A DNA stretch of 64,000 nt from Comamonadaceae bacterium 2PF (lineage in GTDB: Bacteria; Pseudomonadota; Gammaproteobacteria; Burkholderiales; Burkholderiaceae_C), in the NCBI GenBank assembly GCA_005502875.1, contig SCMV01000008.1, forward strand, positions 1 through 64,000, given 5' to 3'. The translations under genes and the position numbers were made by a program. Under the pieces are notes generated by a model. That model had not been told where the DNA came from. It worked only from the letters and a program-made list of their open reading frames with translations, and did no database searches. Numbering within the stretch: the first letter of the stretch is position 1; each line of letters begins with the position of its first letter. Shown piece after piece: positions 24,858 through 34,403 of the stretch.

Positions 24858-26168
24858 TCAGCTTGCCTTGAAATTCGCCTTTTTCAGCAGAGAGTCGTAC
24901 TGCTGAGACATGACGTAGGACTGCACCTGGGCCCAGAAGTCCATCGTGACGACCACGATGATGAGCAGCGAAGTCCCACCGAAGTAGAAGGGAACGTTGT
25001 ACTTGAGCACGAGGAACTCGGGCAGCAGGCACACCGCGGTGATGTAGACGGCACCGACAAGCGTCAGGCGGGCCAGAATTTTATCAATGTATCGAGCGGT
25101 TTGGTCGCCAGGACGGATCCCGGGGATGAAAGCGCCACTCTTTTTCAGGTTGTCTGCGGTCTCGCGGCTGTTGAACACCAGGGCCGTGTAGAAGAAGCAG
25201 AAGAAAACGATGGCCACCGAATACAGGATCACGTAGATCGGCTGACCTGGAGAGAGCATGGCGGCGATGTCCTTCAGCCAGCGCATGCTGTCGCCCGTGG
25301 CGAACCAACCCACAGCGGTGGTCGGCAGCAGGATGATCGACGAAGCGAAGATCGGGGGGATCACGCCAGCCATGTTGATCTTGAGCGGCAGGTGCGAGGA
25401 CTGACCACCGTACACACGGTTGCCGACCTGGCGCTTGGCGTAGTTGACCAGGATCTTGCGTTGACCACGCTCGACGAACACCACAGCGTAGGTCACCAGG
25501 CCCACCAGGGCGACGATGAAGATGGCCGCGGGGATGCTCATGGCGCCGGTGCGGATCAGCTCGAACAAGCCAGCCAGTGCACCAGGCAGGCCCGCAGCGA
25601 TGCCGCCGAAGATCAGGATCGAGATGCCGTTGCCCAGACCGCGCTCGGTGATCTGCTCACCCAGCCACATCAGGAACATCGTGCCCGCCGTCAAGCTGAT
25701 GACGGTGGTCATGCGGAAGCCAAAGCCAGGGCTGATCACCAGGCCGGCCGTGCCTTCCAGCGCCACGGCGATGCCGAAGGACTGGAACAAAGCCAGGCCC
25801 AGCGTGCCGTAACGCGTGTATTGCGTGATCTTGCGACGACCGGCTTCGCCCTCTTTCTTGAGCTGTTCCAGTTGCGGGATCACGTAGCCCATCATCTGCA
25901 TGATGATGGACGCGGAGATGTAGGGCATGATGCCCAGCGCGAACACGGTGAAGCGCGACAGCGCACCGCCCGAGAACATGTTGAACAAGCTCAGGATGCC
26001 GCCTTGCTGGCCCTTGAACAACTGTTGCAGCTGCGCCGGGTCGATACCGGGCACGGGGATGTGGGCCCCGATGCGGTAGACGACCAGCGCGAGCAGCAGG
26101 AAAACCAGGCGACGCTGGAGGTCGCCGTACTTTCCGCTTTGTGCCAGTTGAGAGGGAGAAGTTGCCAC
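24858..26168 (-). CDS. secY: Protein translocase subunit SecY
   Basis: SecY is the channel of the Sec translocon, exporting unfolded proteins and inserting membrane proteins. The 436-aa protein has ten predicted membrane helices; the first cytoplasmic part ([20 protein letters not shown]), the plug-region [11 protein letters not shown] and the loop with [16 protein letters not shown] and RIGNG-like [11 protein letters not shown] are all standard. The C-terminus ([17 protein letters not shown]) is complete. It follows rplO by about 50 bp. Confidence 0.98.
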   Translation of the reverse strand: MATSPSQLAQSGKYGDLQRRLVFLLLALVVYRIGAHIPVPGIDPAQLQQLFKGQQGGILSLFNMFSGGALSRFTVFALGIMPYISASIIMQMMGYVIPQLEQLKKEGEAGRRKITQYTRYGTLGLALFQSFGIAVALEGTAGLVISPGFGFRMTTVISLTAGTMFLMWLGEQITERGLGNGISILIFGGIAAGLPGALAGLFELIRTGAMSIPAAIFIVALVGLVTYAVVFVERGQRKILVNYAKRQVGNRVYGGQSSHLPLKINMAGVIPPIFASSIILLPTTAVGWFATGDSMRWLKDIAAMLSPGQPIYVILYSVAIVFFCFFYTALVFNSRETADNLKKSGAFIPGIRPGDQTARYIDKILARLTLVGAVYITAVCLLPEFLVLKYNVPFYFGGTSLLIIVVVTMDFWAQVQSYVMSQQYDSLLKKANFKAS

Positions 26169-26217
26169 GCTGAGTCCTGTTCAGGCTTGACGTTTCGTGT
26201 TCGCGTTGCTCGCTGAA

Positions 26218-26652
26218 TTACTCAGCGATGGAGCCGCCGGCTGCTTCGATCGCGGCCTTGGCGCCGGCGGTGGCGCCGATGCCCTTGAGCACAACCTTGG
26301 CAGACAGTTCGCCAGACTTGATCACCTTGACGACCTTGGCCAACTGGGGCACGAGGCCGGCTTGCTTCAGGGTCAGGACGTCGACTTCAGCGGCGCCCAG
26401 AGCTTGCAGCTCGCCCAGGGTGATTTCAGCGTTGTACTTCAGGCTTTGAGACTTGAAGCCACGCTTGGGCAGGCGGCGTTGCAAAGGCATTTGACCGCCT
26501 TCGAAGCCGACCTTGTGGTAGCCGCCCGAACGCGACTTCTGACCCTTGTGACCGCGACCGGCGGTCTTGCCCAGGCCGGAGCCGATGCCGCGGCCGACAC
26601 GGCGCTTGGCATGCTTGGCACCCGATGCGGGCTTGATGCTGTTGAGTTCCAT
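26218..26652 (-). CDS. rplO: 50S ribosomal protein L15
   Basis: L15 is a late-assembly 50S protein. The 144-aa sequence has [20 protein letters not shown], the glycine-rich [20 protein letters not shown] and [20 protein letters not shown]. It lies between rpmD and secY. Confidence 0.97.
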   Translation of the reverse strand: MELNSIKPASGAKHAKRRVGRGIGSGLGKTAGRGHKGQKSRSGGYHKVGFEGGQMPLQRRLPKRGFKSQSLKYNAEITLGELQALGAAEVDVLTLKQAGLVPQLAKVVKVIKSGELSAKVVLKGIGATAGAKAAIEAAGGSIAE

Positions 26653-26677
26653 GATGTTCCTCTGACTGCCGAGTGCC

Positions 26678-26860
26678 TTACAGCACCTGGACCAGGTAAC
26701 GGACCTTGGTGATCATGCCGCGCACGGCGGGCGTGTCTTCCAGAACAGCGGTGCTGTTCATGCGACGCAGGCCCAGGCCCTTCACGGTGGCGCGGTGGTC
26801 GGCCTTGCAGCCAATCACGCTGCGGATCAGCTTGACGGTGACGGTTTTCTTTTCGCTCAT
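26678..26860 (-). CDS. rpmD: 50S ribosomal protein L30
   Basis: This 60-aa protein has [20 protein letters not shown] and [20 protein letters not shown], which define L30. I chose ATG 26860 (MSEKKTVTV), since the upstream extension would overlap the rpsE stop and has no homology. Confidence 0.96.
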   Translation of the reverse strand: MSEKKTVTVKLIRSVIGCKADHRATVKGLGLRRMNSTAVLEDTPAVRGMITKVRYLVQVL

Positions 26861-26876
26861 GTCTGCTCTCCAGCGA

Positions 26877-27395
26877 TCAGTTGAACAGCTGTTCAACGTT
26901 CAGACCGCGCTTGGCAGCGACTTCGGCCGGCGTCGTGGCCTTGGCCAGGGCGTCGAACGTGGCGCGAACCATGTTGTACGGGTTCGAAGAACCCAGGCTC
27001 TTGGCGACGATGTCGGTGATGCCCATCACTTCGAAGACAGCGCGCATCGGGCCGCCGGCGATGATGCCGGTACCGGCGGGAGCCGGAGCCAGCAGCACCT
27101 TGGCTGCGCCGTGTTCGCCGGTCACGTTGTGGTGAACGGTGCCGTTCTTCAGCGAGACCTTCAGCATGTTGCGACGTGCCTGGTCCATGGCCTTTTGAAC
27201 GGCCAGGGGCACTTCACGCGCCTTGCCTTTGCCCATGCCGATGCGGCCATCGCCATCACCGACCACGGTCAGGGCTGCGAAACCCATGATCCGACCGCCC
27301 TTGACCACTTTGGTCACGCGGTTCACCTGGATCATTTTCTCGCGCAGACCGTCGTCGCGACCTTCGTCTGCCACCTTGGGTTGAAACTTAGCCAT
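26877..27395 (-). CDS. rpsE: 30S ribosomal protein S5
   Basis: S5 supports 30S accuracy and helicase activity at the mRNA entry. The 172-aa protein has the N-terminal double-stranded RNA-binding fold ([40 protein letters not shown]) and the C-terminal [20 protein letters not shown]. It ends LNVEQLFN and follows rplR by 29 bp. Confidence 0.97.
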   Translation of the reverse strand: MAKFQPKVADEGRDDGLREKMIQVNRVTKVVKGGRIMGFAALTVVGDGDGRIGMGKGKAREVPLAVQKAMDQARRNMLKVSLKNGTVHHNVTGEHGAAKVLLAPAPAGTGIIAGGPMRAVFEVMGITDIVAKSLGSSNPYNMVRATFDALAKATTPAEVAAKRGLNVEQLFN

Positions 27396-27424
27396 TTGAG
27401 ATTCCTTCCGGTTGCCGACGAGGC

Positions 27425-27784
27425 TTAGAACTGCAGGCCGGCTTCACGCGCGGCTTCAGCCAGGGCCTTGATGCGACCGTGGTATTGGTAGCCAGCGCGA
27501 TCGAAGGCGACCTTCTCGACGCCAGCAGCCTTCGCCTTTTCGGCGATGCGCTTGCCGATCAGCGAAGCAGCTTCGGTGTTGGCACCGTTCTTGATTTGCT
27601 CGCGCACTTCCTTCTCGGCGGTCGACGCGGTGGCGATGACCTTGCTGCCGTCGCCAGAAATCACGCTGGCGTAGATGTGCAGGTTGCTGCGAGTGACCGT
27701 CAAACGCACGGCGCCTTGCAGGGCGATCCGGGCGCGGGTCTGGCGCGCACGACGCAGGCGCTGTTCCTTCTTGCTCATTGCCAT
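27425..27784 (-). CDS. rplR: 50S ribosomal protein L18
   Basis: L18 binds 5S rRNA. The 119-aa protein has [40 protein letters not shown] and the closing [26 protein letters not shown] lies ten bases before ATG 27784; a second ATG two codons later is possible. Confidence 0.97.
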   Translation of the reverse strand: MAMSKKEQRLRRARQTRARIALQGAVRLTVTRSNLHIYASVISGDGSKVIATASTAEKEVREQIKNGANTEAASLIGKRIAEKAKAAGVEKVAFDRAGYQYHGRIKALAEAAREAGLQF

Positions 27785-27798
27785 GATGAATCAGCTCC

Positions 27799-28332
27799 TT
27801 ACTTCTTCTTGGTCTCTTTGAGGACCACGCGCTCGTCCGCATAGCGGATGCCCTTGCCCTTGTAAGGCTCAGGCGGACGGAACGCACGCACTTCAGCAGC
27901 GATCTGGCCGACGACCTGGCGGTCGGCACCCTTGATCACGATTTCGGTCTGAGACGGGGTCTCGACCTTGATGCCGGCGGGCATGTCCTTCACCACGGGG
28001 TGAGAGAAACCAATCGACAGGTTCAGCTTCTGACCAGCAGCCTGGGCCTTGAAGCCCACACCAACCAGGGTCAGCTTCTTCTCGAAGCCCTTGGACACAC
28101 CGTTGATGGTGTTGGCCAGCAGGGCGCGGAAGGTGCCGGACATGGCATTGGCAGCAGCGGTGTCGTTGACCGGGGCGACCTTCAGCGTGGCGCCGTCTTG
28201 CGTGACGGTGACCAGGCCGTTGGCCGGCAGGTTCAGCGTGCCGTTGCCACCCTTGACGGTGATGGCTTCGGCCGAGATCTTGACGTCCACACCTTGAGGG
28301 ACGGCGATCGGCATTTTTCCAACGCGGGACAT
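27799..28332 (-). CDS. rplF: 50S ribosomal protein L6
   Basis: L6 sits near the factor-binding site of the 50S subunit. The 177-aa protein begins [20 protein letters not shown] and has [20 protein letters not shown] and the C-terminal [23 protein letters not shown] 28332 is the usual start; the upstream in-frame extension has no homology. Confidence 0.97.
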   Translation of the reverse strand: MSRVGKMPIAVPQGVDVKISAEAITVKGGNGTLNLPANGLVTVTQDGATLKVAPVNDTAAANAMSGTFRALLANTINGVSKGFEKKLTLVGVGFKAQAAGQKLNLSIGFSHPVVKDMPAGIKVETPSQTEIVIKGADRQVVGQIAAEVRAFRPPEPYKGKGIRYADERVVLKETKKK

Positions 28333-28348
28333 TGCGATTGCTCCTCTA

Positions 28349-28744
28349 TCAGGCGACGTACGCGATGACTTCGCCACCGATGCCGGCAGCGCGAGCCTTG
28401 CGGTCGGTCATGACGCCTTGGGGGGTGGTCACGATCGCAACGCCCAGGCCATTCATGACCTGAGGGATGCTGTGACGGCCCTTGTAGATGCGCAGACCGG
28501 GACGGGAAACACGCTCGATGCGCTCGATGACCGGACGGCCAGCGTAGTACTTCAGCGAAATTTCCAGGGTGGGCTTGGCGGCTTCACCGGTGACGGCAAA
28601 TCCGTCGATGTAGCCTTCGTCCTTCAGGACTTGGGCGATCGCGACTTTCAGCTTCGACGACGGCAGAGCAACGTTGGTCTTGTTGACCATTTGGGCGTTG
28701 CGAATGCGCGTCAGCATGTCGGCGATGGGATCACTCATGCTCAT
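28349..28744 (-). CDS. rpsH: 30S ribosomal protein S8
   Basis: S8 binds the 16S central domain and in E. coli is the translational repressor of the spc operon. The 131-aa protein has [30 protein letters not shown] and the C-terminal [21 protein letters not shown] second ATG two codons in is also possible. Confidence 0.97.
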   Translation of the reverse strand: MSMSDPIADMLTRIRNAQMVNKTNVALPSSKLKVAIAQVLKDEGYIDGFAVTGEAAKPTLEISLKYYAGRPVIERIERVSRPGLRIYKGRHSIPQVMNGLGVAIVTTPQGVMTDRKARAAGIGGEVIAYVA

Positions 28745-28773
28745 GGGATAACTCCTGTTCGTGCCCGGCCGGA

Positions 28774-29079
28774 TTACCAGCTTGCCTTGGTGACACCGGG
28801 GATGTCGCCGGCGAAAGCCAATTCACGGATCTTGGAACGGCCGAGGCCGAACTGACGGAAGGTGCCACGGGGGCGACCAGTCAGGTTGCAGCGTGCGCGC
28901 AGACGGGTCGGGTTGGCGTTGCGGGGCAGCTTTTGCAGCTCAAGGCGAGCGGCGTAGCGCTCTTCTTCCGACTTCTTGGCGTCATCGATGATGGCCTTGA
29001 GTTCGGCGTACTTCTTGGCGTACTTGGCAACCAGCTTTTCGCGCTTTTCTTCGCGTTGCTTCAGAGAGACTTTTGCCAT
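28774..29079 (-). CDS. rpsN: 30S ribosomal protein S14
   Basis: S14 is in the 30S head. The 101-aa protein is the long, zinc-free form: [40 protein letters not shown] and [20 protein letters not shown]. Only one Cys (in RARCNLTG) remains of the zinc set. Confidence 0.97.
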   Translation of the reverse strand: MAKVSLKQREEKREKLVAKYAKKYAELKAIIDDAKKSEEERYAARLELQKLPRNANPTRLRARCNLTGRPRGTFRQFGLGRSKIRELAFAGDIPGVTKASW

Positions 29080-29087
29080 GGCGGGCC

Positions 29088-29639
29088 TCAGTTCTTGAAC
29101 GGGAACTTGAAAGCCGTCAGCAGTGCCTTGGCTTCTTCGTCGGTCTTGGCGGTCGTCGTGATGCTGATGTTCAGACCACGGACAGCGTCGATCTTCTCGT
29201 ATTCGATTTCCGGGAAGATGATCTGTTCTTTGACGCCCACGTTGTAGTTGCCGCGACCGTCGAACGAACGACCCGAGATGCCGCGGAAGTCACGGACGCG
29301 GGGCAGCGACACGGTGACGAAGCGGTCCAGGAATTCGAACATGGTGACGCCACGCAGGGTGACCATGCAGCCGATGGGCATGTTTTCGCGGATCTTGAAG
29401 CCGGCGATGGCCTTCTTCGACATGGTGACCACGGGCTTTTGGCCGGCGATCTTGGTCAGGTCGCCAACGGCGTGTTCCATGACCTTCTTGTCGGAGACGG
29501 CCTCCGAGACACCCATGTTCAGGGTGATCTTGGTCAGACGCGGCACTTCCATGATCGACTTGTAGCCGAACTGCTTCATCAGTTCGGGGACGATCTTTTC
29601 GCGGTAGATCTGCTGCAGGCGAGCTTGTTGTTGAGCCAT
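29088..29639 (-). CDS. rplE: 50S ribosomal protein L5
   Basis: L5 binds 5S rRNA and contacts P-site tRNA. The 183-aa protein has the standard [40 protein letters not shown] and [23 protein letters not shown] 29639 (MAQQQARL) is chosen over an upstream in-frame ATG because the family starts here. It overlaps no neighbour. Confidence 0.97.
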   Translation of the reverse strand: MAQQQARLQQIYREKIVPELMKQFGYKSIMEVPRLTKITLNMGVSEAVSDKKVMEHAVGDLTKIAGQKPVVTMSKKAIAGFKIRENMPIGCMVTLRGVTMFEFLDRFVTVSLPRVRDFRGISGRSFDGRGNYNVGVKEQIIFPEIEYEKIDAVRGLNISITTTAKTDEEAKALLTAFKFPFKN

Positions 29640-29647
29640 TTGTGACC

Positions 29648-29965
29648 TCAAGCCTTGATTTCTTCGCCGCTGGACTTGAAGACGCGCACTTTCTTGCCGT
29701 CAGCCAGGAGCTTGACACCGACGCGGTCAGCCTTGCCAGAGGCAGGGTTGAAGATCGCCACGTTGGACTGATGGATGGGCATGGTCTTGTCGACGATGCC
29801 ACCGGTGGTGCCCTTGAGGGGGTTCGGCTTGACGTGCTTTTTGGACACGTTCACGCCGTCGACCAACAGGTGGTCGGCGTCGACGCGAGCGGACACGGTG
29901 CCGCGCTTGCCTTTGTCACGGCCGGTCAGGACGATGACCTGGTCGCCGGTTTTGAGCTTGTTCAT
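29648..29965 (-). CDS. rplX: 50S ribosomal protein L24
   Basis: L24 initiates 50S assembly. The 105-aa protein carries the KOW motif: [40 protein letters not shown] and the [20 protein letters not shown] segment. It is the second gene of this operon. Confidence 0.97.
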   Translation of the reverse strand: MNKLKTGDQVIVLTGRDKGKRGTVSARVDADHLLVDGVNVSKKHVKPNPLKGTTGGIVDKTMPIHQSNVAIFNPASGKADRVGVKLLADGKKVRVFKSSGEEIKA

Positions 29966-29999
29966 GGAGCTGTCCTTTACTGAACTGTCGAGACCGAGA

Positions 30000-30368
30000 T
30001 CAGAGGACCTCGGGGGCCAGCGACACGATCTTCATGAAGCGCTCGGAACGCAGTTCGCGCGTCACGGGGCCAAAGATGCGGGTGCCGATGGGCTCGAGCT
30101 TGGCATTCAGCAGCACGGCGGCGTTGCCATCAAACTTGATCAGCGAGCCGTCCTGGCGGCGAACGCCCTTGGCGGTGCGAACGACCACAGCGCTGTAAAC
30201 CTCGCCCTTCTTGACGCGGCCACGCGGTGCAGCTTCTTTGATGCTGACCTTGATGATGTCGCCGATACCGGCGTAACGACGCTTAGAGCCACCGAGCACC
30301 TTGATGCACATGACGCTCTTGGCACCCGTGTTGTCTGCGACGTCAAGTCGCGATTGCATTTGGATCAT
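30000..30368 (-). CDS. rplN: 50S ribosomal protein L14
   Basis: L14 contacts 16S rRNA across the subunit interface. The 122-aa protein has [40 protein letters not shown] and [20 protein letters not shown]. It is the first gene of the spc operon and has its own promoter about 170 bp upstream; rpsQ, rpmC and rplP of the S10 operon are not next to it here. Confidence 0.98.
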   Translation of the reverse strand: MIQMQSRLDVADNTGAKSVMCIKVLGGSKRRYAGIGDIIKVSIKEAAPRGRVKKGEVYSAVVVRTAKGVRRQDGSLIKFDGNAAVLLNAKLEPIGTRIFGPVTRELRSERFMKIVSLAPEVL

Positions 30369-30534
30369 GGTGTATCCCAACTTGACCGTTCGGCTGCACA
30401 AACCACTGCACAACAACGAACCATCAGTCTTGGGCCCGTAGAACGGGCGGATCTGAAAGAAGTTTTGTTCTCGAAGAATCTCGCCGAGAGGGTGGCAAGC
30501 CGAAAACAGAAACGCTCTAACAGCGAAGCCTTGC

Positions 30535-30564
30535 ATTATGCACGAGTTTTCAGTGCACCGTCAA
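30535..30564 (-). promoter_or_regulatory. Promoter of the spc ribosomal operon
   Basis: On the minus strand TTGACG (30564-30559) and CATAAT (30540-30535) are separated by 18 bp. The transcript would begin near 30528 and have a leader of about 160 nt before rplN. Confidence 0.6.
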
Positions 30565-30624
30565 GCACCCTGATGCACAAAGTCAGGCGGCAGGCAAAAA
30601 GAAGGTGGAGCCGCGCCCAACAGG

Positions 30625-30655
30625 CAAAAAAGACAACGGCCGCGCAAGGCGGCCG
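30625..30655 (-). terminator. Terminator of tldD
   Basis: On the minus strand CGGCCGC (30655-30649) pairs with GCGGCCG (30643-30637) around a five-base loop, followed by TTGTC and TTTTTT. It lies about 50 bp past the tldD stop. Confidence 0.75.
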
Positions 30656-30707
30656 AAGCAGGGGGAAGAGCCGAGCCGCTGGTGCAGGCCGAGCCCGATG
30701 CGAGGAA

Positions 30708-32168
30708 TCAGGCCGTGCCGCCCACCGTCAGGCCTTCGATGCGCAGGGTGGGTTGACCCACACCGACCGGCACGCTCTGGCCATCTTTGCCGCAGGTGCC
30801 CACGCCGCTGTCGAGCTTGAGGTCGTTGCCGACCATGCTGACGCGGGTCATGGCGTCGGGACCGTTGCCGATCAGGGTGGCGCCCTTGATCGGGTACTGG
30901 ATTTTGCCGTTTTCGACCCAGTAGGCCTCGGAGGCCGAGAAGACGAACTTGCCCGAGGTGATGTCGACCTGACCGCCACCGAAGTTGGCGGCGTAGACAC
31001 CACGCTTGATGGACTCGACGATTTCGTCGGGGTGCTTGTCGCCGGCCAGCATGTAGGTGTTGGTCATGCGCGGCATGGGCAGGTGGGCGTAGCTTTCGCG
31101 ACGGCCGTTGCCGGTGGGTGCGGTCTTCATCAGGCGGGCGTTGGTGGCGTCCTGCATGTAGCCGCGCAGGATGCCGTCTTCGATCAGCACGTTGCGCTGG
31201 CTGACGTGGCCTTCGTCGTCGATGTTGAGCGAGCCGCGGCGGTCGGGCAGCGTGCCGTCGTCGAGCACGGTCACACCCTTGGCGGCCACGCGCTGGCCGA
31301 TGCGGCCGGAGAACACGCTCGAGCCCTTGCGATTGAAGTCGCCTTCCAGGCCGTGGCCCACCGCTTCGTGCAGCAGGATGCCGGGCCAGCCGGAGCCGAG
31401 CACCACGGTCATCTCGCCAGCGGGCGCGGGGCGCGATTCGAGGTTGACCAGCGCGGCGTGCACGGCCTGGTCGACGTAGCCCTGGGTCACCTCCTGCGTG
31501 AAGTAGGCCAGGTCGTGGCGACCACCGCCGCCGGAGGAGCCGACTTCGCGGCGGCCGTTCTGTTCGGCGATGACGGTGACAGACAGGCGGATGAGCGGGC
31601 GCACGTCGGCGGCCAGCACGCCGTTGGCGCGGGCCACCAGCACGACGTCGTATTCGCAACCCAGGCCAGCCATGACCTGCACGACGCGCGGGTCCTTGGC
31701 ACGAGCGCGGCGCTCGACGTCTTCGAGCAGGGCCACCTTGGCGGCGCTGTCCATGGAGGCGATGGGATCGAAGCCGCCGTAGAGGCTGCGGCTGGGCGCG
31801 ACCTGGTGCGAGCCAACCTTGACGCGACGGCTCTGGCCGGCGGCGGCGATGGTGCGCACCGTGCGGGCGGCGTCGAGCAAGGCGGCCTCGGAGATGTCGT
31901 CGGAGTAGGCGAAGGCGGTTTTCTCGCCGGAGATGGCGCGCACGCCCACACCCTGGTCGATGCCGAAACTGCCGGACTTGACGATGCCTTCTTCGAGGCT
32001 CCAGCCTTCGCTGCGCGTGTACTGGAAGTACAGGTCGGCGTCGTCAACGCGGTGCTGCGTGATGACGCGCAAGGCGTTCAGCAGGGTCGATTCGTCCAGA
32101 CCATACGGCGTGAGCAGCAGGTCACGGGCGGTTTGCAGGCGGGCAAGGGTGGCTTCGACGGCGATCAT
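30708..32168 (-). CDS. tldD: Metalloprotease TldD
   Basis: TldD pairs with TldE/PmbA to form a zinc protease that degrades unfolded peptides and processes microcins. The 486-aa protein has the zinc motif HEAVGHGLEGDF (HExxxH) and the distal GVGTCGKDGQ with the third ligand Cys, plus SSGGGGRHDLAYF and the typical MTNTYMLAGD. ATG 32168 is the usual start (MIAVEATLARLQ). The partner pmbA is not in the window. A terminator follows the gene. Confidence 0.95.
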   Translation of the reverse strand: MIAVEATLARLQTARDLLLTPYGLDESTLLNALRVITQHRVDDADLYFQYTRSEGWSLEEGIVKSGSFGIDQGVGVRAISGEKTAFAYSDDISEAALLDAARTVRTIAAAGQSRRVKVGSHQVAPSRSLYGGFDPIASMDSAAKVALLEDVERRARAKDPRVVQVMAGLGCEYDVVLVARANGVLAADVRPLIRLSVTVIAEQNGRREVGSSGGGGRHDLAYFTQEVTQGYVDQAVHAALVNLESRPAPAGEMTVVLGSGWPGILLHEAVGHGLEGDFNRKGSSVFSGRIGQRVAAKGVTVLDDGTLPDRRGSLNIDDEGHVSQRNVLIEDGILRGYMQDATNARLMKTAPTGNGRRESYAHLPMPRMTNTYMLAGDKHPDEIVESIKRGVYAANFGGGQVDITSGKFVFSASEAYWVENGKIQYPIKGATLIGNGPDAMTRVSMVGNDLKLDSGVGTCGKDGQSVPVGVGQPTLRIEGLTVGGTA

Positions 32169-32194
32169 GGGCGCATTCTGGCACGCCAGTGGGC

Positions 32195-33127
32195 TCACAG
32201 GTTGAGCAGGGCCTTGACGCGCAGGTGCTCGTCGGGTTTGAAGTTGGCGTTGACGTAGGCTTGCATGTCCTGTTTGCGCTGAACCTCGGAGAGGTTTTGC
32301 GAAGATTTCAGGCGCTCCCACTCGCCGCGGGCTGCGGCCAGGCGGCGTTCCCAGTCGGCCCATTCTTCGTCGGCCTTGGCCAGGCGGTTGGCGGCGTCCA
32401 CACCATAACGGGCCACACGTTCGGCGTGCACGGCGGCCGGGTCCTTGCCCGGGGCCATCTGGGGCACGGGCTCGCCCGGGTCGGGCGGCGGCGGCTGGCC
32501 GGACTCCGCCTGGGCGACGTATTGCTTGAACTTGGCCTCTTCGTCGTCGAAGAAGGCGCGGGCCCAGTCATCACCGAGGATCTGGCGACGCACCATGCGC
32601 TGCTCTTCGAAGGCGGGCATCCAGGTGTTGCGATCCGACTGCACGAAGGCGTTGCGGAACTCGTGGGTGCGCAGGCGCCAGTATTTGTCCCAGATCGCCA
32701 TGATGCCGTCGCCCAGCTCTTCGCCGTTGGCGCGGCGGGCTTCGTCGTTGACCAGGGTGCGGATGTCGGCAACGGTGACCTCGCCCATGCCGAGGAGGTA
32801 GTACTCGAAACGACGGCGCAGCCCGTTGCAGGGGCTGAGCTTGCCGGTGGACGTGCACCAGTCGCCATTGGGCTCGGTGCCCTGGAAGGAGCCCTGCTGA
32901 AAGAGCTTGGCGCGAACCTGCTCGGCCGTGAGCGCGGACTGGCCTTCAGGCAATCGGGCGTCGCCCTGCCCCACGCCGGGACGGATCATGCCCCAGCCAC
33001 CGGAAGCGGATTCGGCCGACGCGCTGTCGGCTTCGCCTGATCGGTTCAAGCCCATCCAGGCGGCGGCGACGCCCCCCAGCACCAAGGCGGCCACACCGGC
33101 CATCTTCCAAGCTTGCATCTGCATCAA
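32195..33127 (-). CDS. Lipase secretion chaperone (foldase)
   Basis: This 310-aa protein is a Lif-type steric chaperone that stays in the inner membrane and folds its lipase in the periplasm. Residues 8-28 form the membrane anchor, followed by an Ala/Ser-rich linker. The lipase-chaperone motif RxxFDYxLSAxGE appears as RRRFEYYLLGMGEV (104-117). The rest is helical and charged (MPAFEEQRMVRRQILGDDWA, RLAAARGEWERLKSSQNLSE), as in LipB/LifO. It lies downstream of two lipase genes on the same strand, its probable clients. An in-frame ATG one codon later is equally possible. Confidence 0.9.
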   Translation of the reverse strand: MMQMQAWKMAGVAALVLGGVAAAWMGLNRSGEADSASAESASGGWGMIRPGVGQGDARLPEGQSALTAEQVRAKLFQQGSFQGTEPNGDWCTSTGKLSPCNGLRRRFEYYLLGMGEVTVADIRTLVNDEARRANGEELGDGIMAIWDKYWRLRTHEFRNAFVQSDRNTWMPAFEEQRMVRRQILGDDWARAFFDDEEAKFKQYVAQAESGQPPPPDPGEPVPQMAPGKDPAAVHAERVARYGVDAANRLAKADEEWADWERRLAAARGEWERLKSSQNLSEVQRKQDMQAYVNANFKPDEHLRVKALLNL

Positions 33128-33213
33128 ACACCTCTTGGCTCACCCGCCCAGGGAGCGGGTGACAGCGGCCTGACTGGCAGGCCTGCGTCTTCTGGAATCG
33201 GCACAGGGCCGGT

Positions 33214-33254
33214 ACAACAAAGGCGGCCGAGGCCCTCGTGAGGCCTGGGCCGCC
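33214..33254 (-). terminator. Terminator-like hairpin between lipase 1 and the foldase
   Basis: On the minus strand GGCGGCCCAGG...CCTCGGCCGCC (33254-33222) folds into a long GC-rich hairpin followed by TTTGTTGT. It should lower, not necessarily stop, transcription of the foldase relative to the lipases. A second hairpin, GCTCGCCA/TGGCGAGC, lies at 33258-33275. Confidence 0.65.
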
Positions 33255-33285
33255 TGGGCTCGCCAGTTGGCGAGCGTGACTCACA

Positions 33286-34242
33286 TCACAGGAACGCCCA
33301 CTTCAGGCGGTTGGCGTGCTGGACGTAGAAAGCCACGGGGTCCGGCGAGTCCTTGCCAATGGTACCCAGGACCTGGTTGATTTCATCCAGGTGGTTCCAG
33401 GTGTAGTTGTCCTTGATGACCTTGCCCCAGTGGCTGGAGCAGCGACCCACCAGACCGTCGTTGGCCTCGCCCTTGAAGTAGTCACCCGTGTAGGCCAGGA
33501 TCGCGTCGGACACGTCCCAGGCGTTGGTTTTCACCGAGGTGCCAGAGAACGAGTAGAAGCGGATGCTGTTGCCAGAGATGGTGGCCTTGTCCGGACCGAC
33601 GCCGCAGTTGGTGGTGGGCGCACCAGCGGGGAACTTGGCGTTGAACTTGGCTGCGCCGGCCGAGCTCAGGGCGTTCAGGGCCGTCAGCAGGTCGGTGTCG
33701 CTGGTGGTCTTGTTGCCGGTGAGCCAGGAGATCAGCTTCAGGCCAGCCGTGGCGGCCTGGTCGAAACCACCACCCGGGGTGGTGTTGGCCAGGATGTCGT
33801 CGGCGACCTTGGAGCCGAAGTGCGTGCCAGCCATCGTGCTGACCGAGGCCACCATCGTGGGCACGGTGCCGGCGGCGTAGCGCACGGTGGGGCCGCCATG
33901 GCTGTGGCCGATCAGGTTGAACTTCTTGACGCCGTCCTTGGCGGCCCATTGCTTCATCTGCTGGATGAGCTCTTCGCCACGGAACTCGGTGGTCTGAGAG
34001 GGGTTGACCGAGGCCACGTAGACGGTGGCGCCTTCGTCACGCAAGGTGCCGGGGACGTTGTAGAAGTAGTTGACGGCGCCGAGGATGTTGTCGAAGCCGA
34101 TGAAGCCGTGGACCAGCACGATGGGGTACTTGGTCTTGGCCTGCACGCCCGCGTGAGCGGCCGGGGCGGTCAGGGCGACGCCAGCCACGACGGCGGCGGC
34201 ACACAGGGCCTTGAGGGAAATGGGGGACGTTTGAATTTTCAT
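33286..34242 (-). CDS. Secreted triacylglycerol lipase 1 (family I, foldase-dependent)
   Basis: This 318-aa protein has a signal peptide (cleavage after AHA, residue 31) and the family I lipase fold. The oxyanion region is VLVHGFIGF, the nucleophile is Ser114 in GHSHGG, and the other catalytic residues are Asp262 (ANDGLVG) and His284 (WNHLDEIN). Cys213 and Cys268 should form the conserved disulfide; a Ca-binding Asp follows the His. GGAGACAAC precedes ATG 34242. It is followed by the foldase gene and preceded by a close paralogue, so a duplication is evident. Secretion would need a type II system, which is not in the window. Confidence 0.92.
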   Translation of the reverse strand: MKIQTSPISLKALCAAAVVAGVALTAPAAHAGVQAKTKYPIVLVHGFIGFDNILGAVNYFYNVPGTLRDEGATVYVASVNPSQTTEFRGEELIQQMKQWAAKDGVKKFNLIGHSHGGPTVRYAAGTVPTMVASVSTMAGTHFGSKVADDILANTTPGGGFDQAATAGLKLISWLTGNKTTSDTDLLTALNALSSAGAAKFNAKFPAGAPTTNCGVGPDKATISGNSIRFYSFSGTSVKTNAWDVSDAILAYTGDYFKGEANDGLVGRCSSHWGKVIKDNYTWNHLDEINQVLGTIGKDSPDPVAFYVQHANRLKWAFL

Positions 34243-34403
34243 GTTGTCTCCAGGGGATGGAAAAAAGGCGAGCAAGCTCCACCGTGCCGGCCCGGAACAG
34301 GGCTTGGCATCGCCAAGAGGAGGAGGGAGAGCGCGCCCCGGAGGAAGGCCCGAGGCGCGAGGGTGAGGTCAGCCCACGACCGGCATCCGGCCTGGGCGCC
34401 TCG

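Larger units (their letters stand above)
30369..30707. other. Gene-free region between rplN and tldD
   Basis: This 339-bp stretch has no gene on either strand. It contains the spc leader and promoter (30535-30564) and, nearer tldD, the tldD terminator at 30625-30655. Confidence 0.7.

Noticed and set aside
29775-32258. A plus-strand open frame of 827 codons spanning rplX, rplN and tldD
   Set aside because: It runs antisense to three recognised genes and to the operon promoter and tldD terminator; composition is that of a shadow frame.
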